Counted from the first letter of the stretch, positions 33,112-41,960 are shown. The stretch is 46,314 nucleotides of DNA from Deltaproteobacteria bacterium (GCA_009379725.1 WHTF01000005.1:30468-76781), one strand, 5' to 3'. Notes: generated by a model from the sequence alone, not told the origin. Made by a program: numbers and translations.

Positions 33112-34206
33112 TCACCCCAATGCCGGATCGATCAGCGCCTTGGTTGGGAACATCTCTGGGATTTCGCCGCCGACGGCGCGAATGCATTTCTCGATCTCCT
33201 TCAGTGGAAAGGTATGGCTGACCATTTCCTGCACGGGAAACTTCGTCTCTTCGATCAAGCGCAGCGCCGCCTCGGTGGCGTCATTGTCCGCTGTAAAGCA
33301 ACCCTGCAGTTTGATCTCATTCCAAACCAGTTTATCCATGAGCATCGGCGTGACCGTGGCATCGCCGGTCAAGCCGCCAAGGACCATGGTGGATTGGCGG
33401 TGCAGGCAGTCGACGGATTTGACGATGGCCTTGGGATTCCCCGATACATCGACAACAACGTCGCACATCTCACCGTTGGTTTCCTTGCGAATGACCTCCA
33501 CGACATCTTCTTCCTCGACGTTGATGGTTCGCGTGGCGCCGAACTTCTTGGCCAGTTCCAAACGCGGTTGATCGCGGCCGATGCCGGTGATGAAGATTTT
33601 CGCGGCGCCGGCATGACGTGAGGCGAACGTGCAGGAGAGACCTTGCTGTCCGGGCCCCTGAATCAAAACATAGTCGCCCATTTTCACGCCGCCCCGGCGT
33701 ATTGCCCACTGAAAACCGTTGGCCATCACCGAGCCGATGAGCGCCGCGGCCTCGGCCGGCAGGGCATCGCTCACTTTCGTCGCGAGAACGTCGGGCGCCA
33801 GGTAAATGTAGTCCGCGAAACCGCCGAACAGGTGCGGCGGCTGATCGCATTTGGTCCGGCCGCCGTAGTTGGTGCGCTGCCTGCAAAACCGCTGGTTGTT
33901 GCGCCGGCAATCCGAGCAGCGGCCGCAGCCCAGCGCGCCTTTCAAAATGATTCGGTCTCCTTCTTTGACGTGGTGTATCGCCGCGGCGTTTTTGCCGAGC
34001 TTCTCGACGCGGCCGAGAATCTCATGACCGAGAATGATCGGATAGTCGACCTTGAGCTTGCCGTGCAAGTATTTGACGTCGGTGCCGCACACGCCGCCCA
34101 TTTCGACTTTGACAAGACCGCCGTCGGCGGGAATGTCGGGCATGGGATATTCACGGATCTCCAGTTTGTCCGGGCCGAGTAAAGTTGCTCCCCGCACGGT
34201 TGCCAT
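33112..34206 (-). CDS. zinc-dependent medium-chain dehydrogenase (alcohol/threonine/sorbitol type)
   Basis: 364 residues from ATG 34206 (AGGAGG seven bases before; an ATG at 34248 lacks one). Catalytic zinc residues in GGVCGTDVKYLHG and ILGHEILG, structural zinc loop CGRCSDCRRNNQRFC, cofactor loop VLIQGPGQQGLSC, then VDVSGNPKA. Oxidises a secondary alcohol with NAD(P). It is downstream of an NMT1-type binding protein and upstream of SDR/amidohydrolase genes, all on the minus strand, forming a catabolic group. Confidence 0.92.
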   Translation of the reverse strand: MATVRGATLLGPDKLEIREYPMPDIPADGGLVKVEMGGVCGTDVKYLHGKLKVDYPIILGHEILGRVEKLGKNAAAIHHVKEGDRIILKGALGCGRCSDCRRNNQRFCRQRTNYGGRTKCDQPPHLFGGFADYIYLAPDVLATKVSDALPAEAAALIGSVMANGFQWAIRRGGVKMGDYVLIQGPGQQGLSCTFASRHAGAAKIFITGIGRDQPRLELAKKFGATRTINVEEEDVVEVIRKETNGEMCDVVVDVSGNPKAIVKSVDCLHRQSTMVLGGLTGDATVTPMLMDKLVWNEIKLQGCFTADNDATEAALRLIEETKFPVQEMVSHTFPLKEIEKCIRAVGGEIPEMFPTKALIDPALG

Positions 34207-34257
34207 AGGGACCTCCTGATTCCGCATGCGCAGCGCACGCGGCGACATGTATCGGCT

Positions 34258-35250
34258 TTACTTAACCTTGTATTCCTTAGTCAGCTTGTCGATGAAACCG
34301 CTGGAGTCGAGTTCTTTCACAAATGATTCGTCGATGAAGCGTTCCGGTTTTTCTTTCAGCACTCTGGGATCTTTCTTGCCCACTGACTGAATCGGGAGTT
34401 GAAAGTATTCTTTTGCCGGATAGGGTTTCAGCGGGAAATCATACTCGCGGAAGTTCTCTTCGATCACTTCGCGGTCTTGGACTTTCATATATTTTCCGAT
34501 CACCTTCATGCTGAATTCTTTATTCGCTTTATAGTAGTGAATGCCTTCGATCATCGCTTTGGTGAAATTGACGATGTCCGCGCGGTTTTTTCCCAGATAC
34601 GATTTGCGCGCTACAAAGAATAGGCTCGAGTAGGGAATATTTAACTTCGAGGCATCGAGCAGCAGCGGCATGCCGAGCTTTTTCGCCTGCAGGGTCATGG
34701 GCGGCGTGAGAATAGCGGCGTCGGCGTTGTTAGTTTCGACGGCGGCGATGCGGTTCGATTGGTTGCCGACTTGAAGCAAAGCGACATCGGTATCCGGTTT
34801 AAGGCCTTCGCGCTCCAGGAGGTAGCGAGCGGAAAAGTCAGCGGCGCTACCGAAACGGCTGATGGCGATACTTTTCACTTCCTTAATACTCTTGATCCCT
34901 CTTTTGCCGAAAATACGGTTGTCCATGCTATTGCCGAGCCGGCCGAACATCGTAAGATCCAGGCCCTTCATGGTCGTCTCGATGACGACTTGGGGCGAGA
35001 ACATGCCAACCTGAGCGTCGCCGGAAATTAGCGCCGCCGCGGCCGAGGTGGCGCCCTGGATGAAAATGAGCTGCACCTGATTGCCGTATTTTTCAAATAG
35101 CTTGGCTTCCTTGGTTATCCATAGCGGCGCGAATTGACCGACTTCGCTGGTCCAGACGACGTTGATACTGGCGGCGAAAGTGCTTGACGCTTGGAATAAA
35201 AACATGGCGGTGAGCAAGCTCGCGGGAAACAGATGACGGCGTATCTTCAT
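34258..35250 (-). CDS. ABC-type (NMT1/SsuA/TauT-like) substrate-binding protein
   Basis: 330 residues with a cleavable signal (MKIRRHLFPASLLTAMFLFQ then ASSTFA|A). Mature part: INVVWTSEVGQFAPLWITKE, LFIQ-type strand, VGMFSPQVVIETTMKGLDL, GKRGIKSIKEVKSIAISRFG, ADAAILTPPMTLQAKKLG. This is the nitrate/sulfonate/thiamine-precursor type binding fold. AGGAG precedes the ATG. No permease or ATPase is adjacent, so the partner is elsewhere. It leads the minus-strand catabolic group (51 bases before the dehydrogenase), so the cargo may be the substrate of those enzymes. Confidence 0.88.
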   Translation of the reverse strand: MKIRRHLFPASLLTAMFLFQASSTFAASINVVWTSEVGQFAPLWITKEAKLFEKYGNQVQLIFIQGATSAAAALISGDAQVGMFSPQVVIETTMKGLDLTMFGRLGNSMDNRIFGKRGIKSIKEVKSIAISRFGSAADFSARYLLEREGLKPDTDVALLQVGNQSNRIAAVETNNADAAILTPPMTLQAKKLGMPLLLDASKLNIPYSSLFFVARKSYLGKNRADIVNFTKAMIEGIHYYKANKEFSMKVIGKYMKVQDREVIEENFREYDFPLKPYPAKEYFQLPIQSVGKKDPRVLKEKPERFIDESFVKELDSSGFIDKLTKEYKVK

Positions 35251-35513
35251 TCAAGTCTCCTTTTTACTGGAATGCTGTTACCGGTGTTCTCGCTTAATCC
35301 TATACTGCGTAACAGTCCTGAGAATCAAGGCATGGAGGGCCTAAAATGAGCCGATGATGGATGCGCTGTTTTGTGCTGATAGCTGCCACGGAACGTGTCC
35401 GCTTTGAGTTAGGACGTTCGAAAACGGGAGGTCCCGGCAGTGTGCCGATCAGCGCAGTACTCAGCTCCCGCTTTCGAGCGAGACCTGTTCAAGCTCGTTG
35501 GCATCGTGCGCGA

Positions 35514-36011
35514 TCAACGTTTGACTAAGGCGAGGCCTAACAAAGTGACGATGGGGCCGAGGGCGGCATTGATCTTCAGCAGCATGAACCATTTTTGCCA
35601 GTGCGTCCGCAAAGGTTCCGGCCACGACTCGGTAGTTCCCGCCGTCTCATTCATCAACACGACGATTTTGGGTCCGTACTTGAAGACGCCCAATGCGTGA
35701 TGAACCAGCATCGCCAGAAAGAGCAGAAGCTTGACCGAAAGGATCGTCAGATAATATTGCCCCAGGTGACCGCCGGTCATCTGGTCGCGCAGGACCAGGT
35801 TGACTATTCCCGTGAGGATCAGCAGTCCGATAGCCGCCCAAGAGACCGCTTCGAAAGTGATTCGTCCGCGGTTGAGCAGTTTCAATCCCAATCCGGGCTT
35901 CAGCTCGTGCACCGCAGGTCCGAAGACGATAAGAAAAAAAGCAATGCCGCCGAGCCACAGCGCCAGCGCAACAAGATGAAGCAAGAGGCTTGAAGAGTGC
36001 AATAGAGTCAT
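35514..36011 (-). CDS. four-span membrane protein (CopD/DUF4149-like)
   Basis: 165 residues, hydrophobic spans at ~5-28, 50-72, 82-105 and 140-163: HLVALALWLGGIAFFLIVFG, FEAVSWAAIGLLILTGIVNL, LSVKLLLFLAMLVHHALGVF, INAALGPIVTLLGLALV. The W-x-G-G and HHALG positions match CopD/DUF4149-type proteins, some of which affect copper or haem handling. No copper genes lie nearby. Downstream of, and in the same direction as, the methyltransferase gene. Confidence 0.7.
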   Translation of the reverse strand: MTLLHSSSLLLHLVALALWLGGIAFFLIVFGPAVHELKPGLGLKLLNRGRITFEAVSWAAIGLLILTGIVNLVLRDQMTGGHLGQYYLTILSVKLLLFLAMLVHHALGVFKYGPKIVVLMNETAGTTESWPEPLRTHWQKWFMLLKINAALGPIVTLLGLALVKR

Positions 36012-36075
36012 GGATGCGATTCGAGATCTGCGGTCGCATTCTGCTTAACATCGCTCCCAAAGCTTTGCAAACCTG

Positions 36076-36528
36076 CTAGATCAGCCCCGGTAGCCAGCGT
36101 TTCACCGAATTCATGTAGTCGACGTAAGGCTTGCCGAGCCGTGCCACTAATTTCTTCTCATCGCCGGTGACGCGCCGATGAAACCAGAGCGCGATGGCCA
36201 GGGTGATGGCGGCGCCGAACCAGGACTGGAGTGTTAAGCTCAATCCGAGCAGGTAAATGAGATGACCGAGGTACATCGGGTTGCGCGTATAGGCGTACGG
36301 TCCGGTTGCGACCAGGCGCTGCGGCGGAGTTTCCAAGCCGGGACCGCCGCCGCCATATTTAATCCGATAAAGACCGCAGAGCCGATATTGGAGATAACCC
36401 CAGACCATGAGCGGCAGAAACAGCGGCTGGATGGCGATAGATCCTCGGTTCCAAATAAGCTCCCACAGTATGACGAGCAAAGGATAAATGACGAAAGTTC
36501 TGACCGGAGTGCGACGTAAAAATCTCAC
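36076..36528 (-). CDS. isoprenylcysteine methyltransferase-like (PEMT/ICMT) membrane protein
   Basis: 150 residues with four spans. The C-terminal SAM-binding signature is clear: TGPYAYTRNPMYLGHLIYLL and KLVARLGKPYVDYMNSVKRW. The family methylates lipids or small amine/thiol compounds at the membrane; bacterial members are mostly untested. Start at 36528 has no strong ribosome-binding site. 64 bases from the next gene on the same strand. Confidence 0.85.
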   Translation of the reverse strand: MRFLRRTPVRTFVIYPLLVILWELIWNRGSIAIQPLFLPLMVWGYLQYRLCGLYRIKYGGGGPGLETPPQRLVATGPYAYTRNPMYLGHLIYLLGLSLTLQSWFGAAITLAIALWFHRRVTGDEKKLVARLGKPYVDYMNSVKRWLPGLI

Positions 36529-36697
36529 GATTTGTTCGGACCTATTTGCGTCGTAAAAGACGCGTTGAACGTCTTATGACAGACGCAAACGCCTATTTCA
36601 ATCGGTCCCCGAATCGCGGACCCATGATATGAAAATGGGGTTCTCCGTATACGCCTATTTGCTTGATCTCTGCGTTGCATCCGTGCTCTTTTACCTT

Positions 36698-36719
36698 CAT
36701 TTCGATTTCTCTCGAAATG
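36698..36719. promoter_or_regulatory. 8-bp inverted repeat upstream of the hydroxyacid oxidase gene
   Basis: CATTTCGA (36698-36705), TTTCTC, TCGAAATG (36712-36719); a further TTTTA/TAAAA pair flanks it with a four-base bulge. It lies 28 bases before the start codon, in operator position. A GntR/LldR-type regulator would be usual for lactate-type oxidases; no regulator is encoded nearby. Confidence 0.5.
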
Positions 36720-36747
36720 TAAAAGTATGCTTTGAACGGAGGTACCC

Positions 36748-37815
36748 ATGAAAACCGATTTTGTCACGAATCAGGAGATCATCGTGCAGGCGCGGCGCAA
36801 CCTCAGCCAACATGTCTGGCACTATCTGACCGGCGGCGCTGAGTCCGAAACGACGATGTGCCGAAACCGCTTTGCGCTCGATAGCGTCGCCTTCCGGCCG
36901 CGCGTTCTGGTCGATGTGTCGAAGATCGACCCGTCGGCCACGTTTCTCGGCCACAGGCTCAGGATCCCGGTCATGCTGGCGCCCATCGGATCGCTGCAGA
37001 TCATGACGCCTGACGGCGCCGTCGCCGTCGCCAGGGCGGCGCACGAGTTCGGCACCCTCAACTTCGTCAGCTCGGTGACCCAGCCGAGCCTGGAGGAGAC
37101 CGCGGCCGCCACGCCGCATCCGAAGATTTTCCAGCTCTATGTCCAGGGCGATATGAAATGGATCGAGACTCTCCTGACGCGCGTTAAGCAGGCCGGTTAC
37201 CAAGCGCTCTGTCTGACCGTCGATACGGCCTACTACGGCAGGCGCGAGCGCCAGATGATGGACCGCTGGCTGCCGCCGAGCCGGCGCTTGTCGGGTTACG
37301 AGCACCGGACGGCGATCACATGGGAGACGCTGGATGCGATCAAAGAGTTCGCCGGCCTGCCGTTTATTCTCAAGGGAGTCGCCAGCGCCGAAGACGCGGC
37401 GCTGGCGGTCGAGCACGGCGTCAGCGCCGTGTATGTCTCCAATCACGGCGGGCGCCAGCTCGATCACAATCGGGGAACCCTCGAGATGCTGCCGGAAATC
37501 GTCGAGGCCGTCGGCGCCAGGGCAGAAGTCGTCCTGGACGGCGGCATCATGCGCGGTAGCGACGTTCTGAAGGCACTCGCACTCGGCGCCAAGGCTGTGG
37601 CCATCGGCAAGCTGCAAGGCTGGGGACTCGGAGCCGGAGGTCAGGAAGGATTGCTGCGGGTGCTGGAAATTCTCGAGAGCGAGATAGTCACGACCATGGG
37701 ACTTCTCGGCGTCAACCGCATCGATCAGCTAAAACCGATCTATCTCTCGAAGACCCAGCCCATGGGACCGAGCCATGAGATGAGTACATTTCCACACATG
37801 CCGAGACTGCTGTAA
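36748..37815 (+). CDS. FMN-dependent alpha-hydroxy-acid oxidase/dehydrogenase
   Basis: 355 residues of the lactate/glycolate/mandelate oxidase family. FMN and active-site motifs: PVMLAPIGSLQIMTPDGAVA, FQLYVQGDMKWIETLL, LTVDTAYYGRRERQMM, SNHGGRQLDHNRG (catalytic His and Arg), VVLDGGIMRGSDVLKALALG and AIGKLQGWGLGAGGQEG. GGAGG lies before the ATG. It oxidises an L-hydroxy acid to the keto acid. The preferred third-position G/C differs from the genes to its left, suggesting a different origin. Confidence 0.92.
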   Translation: MKTDFVTNQEIIVQARRNLSQHVWHYLTGGAESETTMCRNRFALDSVAFRPRVLVDVSKIDPSATFLGHRLRIPVMLAPIGSLQIMTPDGAVAVARAAHEFGTLNFVSSVTQPSLEETAAATPHPKIFQLYVQGDMKWIETLLTRVKQAGYQALCLTVDTAYYGRRERQMMDRWLPPSRRLSGYEHRTAITWETLDAIKEFAGLPFILKGVASAEDAALAVEHGVSAVYVSNHGGRQLDHNRGTLEMLPEIVEAVGARAEVVLDGGIMRGSDVLKALALGAKAVAIGKLQGWGLGAGGQEGLLRVLEILESEIVTTMGLLGVNRIDQLKPIYLSKTQPMGPSHEMSTFPHMPRLL

Positions 37816-37872
37816 GCATCGTGTTGGTGAGACGCGCTGAAGCATAGCGCCTTGCGTCCTTAGCACGCCGTA

Positions 37873-37929
37873 AACGGAACGCTGATCTATATTTGGAAGA
37901 ACGGCAAAGTGGTTGCGGAAAAGCTGTAA
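37873..37929 (+). pseudogene. possible 18-residue C-terminal relic
   Basis: Reads VNGTLIYIWKNGKVVAEKL then TAA. It looks like a genuine protein end, but has no upstream body; the sequence before it is not coding. Confidence 0.25.
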
Positions 37930-37971
37930 CCGAATTCCTTTACAAGCGCGTCTTCAGCCTCTCCTATCTAA

Positions 37972-38275
37972 ATGCACCGCCATATGAGTGACCAATTAGT
38001 GACCGAAGATATTGAAGGGTCTGTTTTTATGATTCGGGAAGCACGAGTGATGCTCAGTATGCACCTGGCCGCTCTGTACCATGTGGAAGCCCGAGTTTTG
38101 ATTCAAGCAGTCAAGCGCAATCGCGAACGCTTTCCGGGCGATTTCATGTTTCAATCAACAACCGCGGAATGGAAAAACTTGAAATAGAGATTGTGATTTC
38201 AAGTTCGGGTGGTTCACATCAATCGGCTTTGTAGTCGAGGAAAAGGCCGCCTCCTACGGTCGAAGAAGCGTCCAC
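37972..38275 (+). pseudogene. ORF6N-domain (phage antirepressor-like) protein, frameshifted
   Basis: From ATG 37972 or 37984: EGSVFMIREARVMLSMHLAA, LYHVEARVLIQAVKRNRERF, PGDFMFQSTTAEWKNLK, then stop. This is the N-terminal ORF6N domain (usual start IRGxRVMLDxDLAALYGVET). A shift of frame at ~38180 restores the next conserved piece, EIVISSSGG (family: SQIVTSSSWGG), and then the similarity fades. ORF6N proteins belong to prophages and mobile loci. It lies in a relic patch between two healthy genes. Confidence 0.65.
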
Positions 38276-38394
38276 CCGCCCTGCAATACTGGACGCCCGT
38301 TTCGTAGAACATTAGCATAACCAAAGAAGCCGTCCGTAAAGTCGCATTGTTTTTTGGAGGATCGGGGGCAGGTGTTCGCCTTATCGGATAAGCC

Positions 38395-39501
38395 TCAGTC
38401 GCGAATGTCCTGCAGAAACCATTCCGTCGGAATCTCACGGCCGAGACCGGCACGTTTCGCAAGCTCGTAGACTTTGCCGGCGACGGCGTGGAACTGGGCG
38501 CCCTGCAGATTGCCGCGCTCGGAATAGGTGATCTGGTCCGGTGAGGTGCGCCCCTTTACCTTGCCGGAGACGAGGTCGGCGAGTGTGACGCGCCGGTCCG
38601 GCAGCGTATTGCCGTGCTTGCGGCGGCCGCGGCGGCCGTCGCCGTACTTGGCTTGTTGCGGGCGCGCCTCATAGCCGATGTGCTCGGCATCGGTGGCGAG
38701 CTCGGGATGCCCGACCGGCGCGGGCGTGTCGCCGAACCGCAGGTAAACGTCGACCCGCTTGAGGCTCTCGGCGTCGGGCTTGCCGCTGCCGCCGACCACG
38801 ACGATGTGGGTGCCTTTCTCGAGCAGGGCGCCGTCGGTCACTTCGACCGCGGAATCGGTGAGAGCCGCCAGGATGTGGGCGCCCTTATAGACGTCTTCGG
38901 GGCGGTTGCACAACTTCACCTCGATGTTGTATTTCGCCGCCATCTCGCGGCCGAAGCGCTCGCGGTTCTCGCGCGTCGGACTGAACACCTGCAGCTTCTC
39001 GATGTTGCGCACGCGCGTGAAAGCCTCCATGTGCGTGCGCGCCATGCCGCCGGCGCCCAGGATGCCGACCACCTCCGCGTCCTTGTTCGCGAGGTACTTC
39101 ACGCCGATGCCGCCATCGGCGCCGACCCGCATGTGCTGCAGATGGCCGTCATTGATGAAGGCAAGCAACTCGCCGTTCTCAACCGAGGTCAGCAGGATCA
39201 GGCCGCAGTAAAGCCCGGGCCGCGCGCAGTATTTCTCCTGCGTCACCACACCTTTGTACTCGGTTTCATAGATGATGTCGGACTTCATGCGGATCGCGAA
39301 ATAGCCGGCGGTCGATCCTCCCTCCATGGTGCCCCACTGGTAGTTGCGGGCCGGATCGCTGGTGGGTATGCGGATGTCGATGCGCGGGCGGCAGACCGCC
39401 TCCCCGGCCGCGAGCTGCAGATAGCTTTGTTCGAGCGCCGCAATGGTGTCTTCCATCGTGAGCAGCTGTTGGACCTCATGGTTATTGATGATGAGTGTCA
39501 T
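38395..39501 (-). CDS. ornithine cyclodeaminase / mu-crystallin family protein
   Basis: 368 residues. N-terminal domain LTMEDTIAALEQSYLQLAAG and RIDIRIPTSDPARNYQWGTM; NAD-binding core VGILGAGGMARTHMEAFTRV, LQVFSPTRENRERFGREMAA, HILAALTDSAVEVTDGALLE, HIVVVGGSGKPDAESLKRVD. Members make proline from ornithine, or reduce ketimines/dehydrogenate amino acids; the true substrate here is unknown. It carries a basic insertion near residues 275-285 (GDGRRGRRKHGN) not usual in the family. AGAGG lies before the ATG. Confidence 0.88.
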   Translation of the reverse strand: MTLIINNHEVQQLLTMEDTIAALEQSYLQLAAGEAVCRPRIDIRIPTSDPARNYQWGTMEGGSTAGYFAIRMKSDIIYETEYKGVVTQEKYCARPGLYCGLILLTSVENGELLAFINDGHLQHMRVGADGGIGVKYLANKDAEVVGILGAGGMARTHMEAFTRVRNIEKLQVFSPTRENRERFGREMAAKYNIEVKLCNRPEDVYKGAHILAALTDSAVEVTDGALLEKGTHIVVVGGSGKPDAESLKRVDVYLRFGDTPAPVGHPELATDAEHIGYEARPQQAKYGDGRRGRRKHGNTLPDRRVTLADLVSGKVKGRTSPDQITYSERGNLQGAQFHAVAGKVYELAKRAGLGREIPTEWFLQDIRD

Positions 39502-39601
39502 GGCGCGATTACCTCTTTGGGTAGCACAAAATTTGTAGGTCGATGAATCGCTGTCCGGCAGCCGCTCGAACTTGAAATCACCGTCGGCGGCATCGCTCGG
39601 C

Positions 39602-40021
39602 TTATCCTGCCATCGGCGGCATTTTTGGAAATTTGGCCAGTCCCGGATTCATGTGATCCCAAGGCTGGGCGCTGGCTGTGAAGATGTCCAAGGTCGGTTT
39701 ATACAGGCTCGGGTCATCGAGGCTCCCGGCCGTGATCATCGCGAGATCCGGCATAGCGCTGGTCTTTCCGAATAAACTCGCACCGCACTCCGGGCAAAAA
39801 CCGCGGCGCAACGTATTACCACTGTCTGCTTTAGTGTCGTAATATTTGACCGCACCCGTGATCTTTAGCGCTGCAGCCGGCAGTCCGATGTCAGGTTCAT
39901 ACGCGCCACCGCTTGCCTTTTGGCAATCGCGGCAGTGGCAATTACCCATAAAAAGCGGATCGGCGGAGCATTCATAGCGCACCGCACCGCAAAGGCAGCC
40001 TCCGGAAAATCGAGCAGCCAT
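39602..40021 (-). CDS. GFA-family (glutathione-dependent formaldehyde-activating/CENP-V) protein
   Basis: 139 residues with the zinc Cys set: GGCLCGAVRYECSAD, NCHCRDCQKASGG, and RGFCPECGASLFG. AAGGAG precedes the ATG. The family binds zinc and some members bind glutathione adducts of formaldehyde; many have no known role. It follows the cyclodeaminase-like gene upstream on the same strand by about 100 bases. Confidence 0.92.
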   Translation of the reverse strand: MAARFSGGCLCGAVRYECSADPLFMGNCHCRDCQKASGGAYEPDIGLPAAALKITGAVKYYDTKADSGNTLRRGFCPECGASLFGKTSAMPDLAMITAGSLDDPSLYKPTLDIFTASAQPWDHMNPGLAKFPKMPPMAG

Positions 40022-40289
40022 AGTTTTTTACTCCTTGCTTGTTCGTCAATCCTTATCACCACTATTTCGAGAAATCGATGGTATCCGCGCACGATCCGAG
40101 GATTAGCTCGCTATTGAGCCGATTCGAACGGAGGTTAGAGGAACAGGCTGAGGCTTGCACGAGAAGTCGAGCGGCTAAAGTAATTCGTTTAGTTCTCCAG
40201 GTCTGATCCAAGTTCTTGACCCAACTTCCTCGACTGTACGTGATAAGGAAAAGTAGACCTGCTCCCTTAATCCGTGCTTAATCTAAAGC

Positions 40290-41471
40290 ATGACGATGCC
40301 ATTCCAACCCCGCTGGTATTTCTTCATCGCGCTGGTCTCCATCACCTTCATCGGGCCGCTGTCGATCCATCTGTTCATCCCGGCCATGCCCACGGTGAAG
40401 GAGGACTTCGGAGTCTCGACCGGCATGGCACAGCTTACGTTGTCGCTTGCAATGTTTTCGATGGCCTTCTTCACGGTTGCCTACGGCGGCCTGTCCGACC
40501 GCTTCGGGCGCAAGCGCGTGCTCCTGAGCGGACTGGTGCTGTTCACCTGCGGCGCAGCCAGCTGCATGGCCGCCGCCAACCTGCCGATGCTGCTCGCGGG
40601 GCGCATACTGCAGGGAGCGGGAGCGGGTTGCGGCGTCGTGCTGGCGCGCGCCATCGCCCGCGACGTTTACGGCCAGGACCGCGTTGCCCAGGTGATCGCC
40701 TATCTCACCGCCGCCTACGTACTCGGGCCGATGGTGGCGCCGGCGATCGGCGGTCAGCTGACCGCCGTCTTTAGTTGGCGCGCGCTCTTCGTGTTCGCAT
40801 CGGCTGTCGGGCTGGTGGTGATCCTCGCGGTGATCTTCGGCGTGCCGGAAACCCGAGCGCGCAGCGCCGCGCCGCCGCATGGCGTATTCGCCGGCTACCG
40901 GTCGTTGTTGAGGCGCCCGCGCTTCGTTGGCTTCATGCTGCAGCCCGGACTGATGTCGGCCGCCTTCTACACCCAGGCGACCGCGGCGTCGTTCCTCGCC
41001 GCCGAGCATCTCGGTGCCGATGCATCCGAGATCGGTCTGTGGTTTTTCGCCTTCCCGGTGGGATTCATGGCCGGGAGTTTTATCTCGGGCTGGATCGGCG
41101 CCAACCGTTCGATCGAATTCATGACCATCCTCGGCGGCGTGATCGGGGTCGCCAACGGCGCGTTGCTCGCCGGCTGGCTCTATTTCGGCGGCGTCTCGAT
41201 GGCCGCGCTGTACATCCCGGGAATGTTCGTCAGCCTCGCTCAGGGCCTCTCCATGCCGTATGCTCAAGCCGGCGCGATGGCGGTCGACACCCAACTTGCC
41301 GGCTCGGCCTCGGGCGCGGTGGTGTTCTCGCAGTTCTTCTGGCCGGCCGCGCTGCAGCAGCTCACCGGGATGCTCTCGGACGGCACCTGGGTGCCGATGG
41401 CGACGGTGCACTTTGCCGCGGTGACGGGAGCGCTGCTCGCCGCCTGGATGGCGGTGCGGGCGAAGGGCTAG
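40290..41471 (+). CDS. MFS transporter, Bcr/CflA family
   Basis: 393 residues and twelve membrane spans. Typical start of drug-efflux Bcr/CflA proteins: RWYFFIALVSITFIGPLSIH, motif A-like GGLSDRFGRKRVLLSG, LQGAGAGCGVVLARAIARDV, and motif C-like AAYVLGPMVAPAIGGQLTAV. C-terminal half has the second six spans. Exports drug-like or amphipathic compounds by proton exchange. No ribosome-binding site is obvious; ATG 40296 is an alternative. Very G/C-rich third positions. Confidence 0.92.
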   Translation: MTMPFQPRWYFFIALVSITFIGPLSIHLFIPAMPTVKEDFGVSTGMAQLTLSLAMFSMAFFTVAYGGLSDRFGRKRVLLSGLVLFTCGAASCMAAANLPMLLAGRILQGAGAGCGVVLARAIARDVYGQDRVAQVIAYLTAAYVLGPMVAPAIGGQLTAVFSWRALFVFASAVGLVVILAVIFGVPETRARSAAPPHGVFAGYRSLLRRPRFVGFMLQPGLMSAAFYTQATAASFLAAEHLGADASEIGLWFFAFPVGFMAGSFISGWIGANRSIEFMTILGGVIGVANGALLAGWLYFGGVSMAALYIPGMFVSLAQGLSMPYAQAGAMAVDTQLAGSASGAVVFSQFFWPAALQQLTGMLSDGTWVPMATVHFAAVTGALLAAWMAVRAKG

Positions 41472-41566
41472 TACTTTTAATAGAGTTAACGCGAATGATC
41501 TCTCGCTACCGGTCAGATTTTCTGCCGCGCACGGTGGGCAATCCCGAATAATTTATCGTGGGTAAA

Positions 41567-41585
41567 CCCCCAGCTTTGCTGGGGG
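41567..41585. repeat. 8-bp perfect hairpin, possibly an IS200/IS605-type end
   Basis: CCCCCAGC (41567-41574), TTT, GCTGGGGG (41578-41585). Flanks: GTAAA before, ACTCAGAAAGTTTGAC after. Terminal hairpins of this look occur at IS200/IS605 elements; as a terminator it lacks a T-run. Confidence 0.5.
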
Positions 41586-41649
41586 ACTCAGAAAGTTTGA
41601 CATTTACGGCAATCGAGAGAAAGCCTCCACTCCGTGAACCGCTCAGGGC

Positions 41650-41790
41650 TCAACGGAGAGGACGTTGACCGCTGACGGTTCGGTGATGGCATTTTTCTCG
41701 GCCGATGACGCGCAGCGCAAAATCGGTGGTGTGCGGACCATGCCAGCTGCCCCAGCAGATATGATGGCGCACGCAATTGACTTCGTTCAT
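41650..41790 (-). pseudogene. MetE-like (cobalamin-independent methionine synthase C-domain) internal fragment
   Basis: Minus strand ATG 41790 to TGA 41650: MNEVNCVRHHICWGSWHGPH, TTDFALRVIGRE, then random. HHICWGSWHGPHTTD is the conserved metal/substrate region found in the middle-to-late part of MetE-like methyltransferase proteins. It lies downstream of a piece that should come after it. Confidence 0.65.
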
Positions 41791-41799
41791 CCGGCACAG

Positions 41800-41960
41800 G
41801 CACTTTTGAATTCAACTCCACAACTTCTTGCTCGCCGTCGCGCAGAGCGCGCAGCTTGGCCCAGGCGATTTGCCGATGGACGCGGCCGCCCAAGCCGCAG
41901 TCGGTGCCGATCACCAGCGGGTTCTCGCCCATGCTGCTCTTGATCAGATAAGCACGTCGT
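41800..41960 (-). pseudogene. MetE-like C-terminal fragment
   Basis: Minus strand reads YLIKSSMGENPLVIGTDCGL, GGRVHRQIAWAKLRALRDG, the C-terminal signature of MetE-like proteins (family GTDCGxGGRVHPxIAWAKLxAL). It runs on without the usual end into VELNSKVPVPDE and then, in another frame, into the internal fragment. The order of the two pieces is reversed relative to a normal gene. Confidence 0.7.

Noticed and set aside
36697-37617. Long open frame (306 codons) on the minus strand
   Set aside because: It lies fully inside the well-supported hydroxyacid oxidase gene on the plus strand; Arg/His/Asp-rich shadow of G/C-rich codons.
38614-39546. 310-codon open frame on the plus strand
   Set aside because: Antisense shadow of the ornithine cyclodeaminase-like gene, with the typical low-complexity composition.
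40278-41411. 377-codon open frame on the minus strand
   Set aside because: Antisense to the MFS transporter gene, His/Arg/Glu-rich, no domain.
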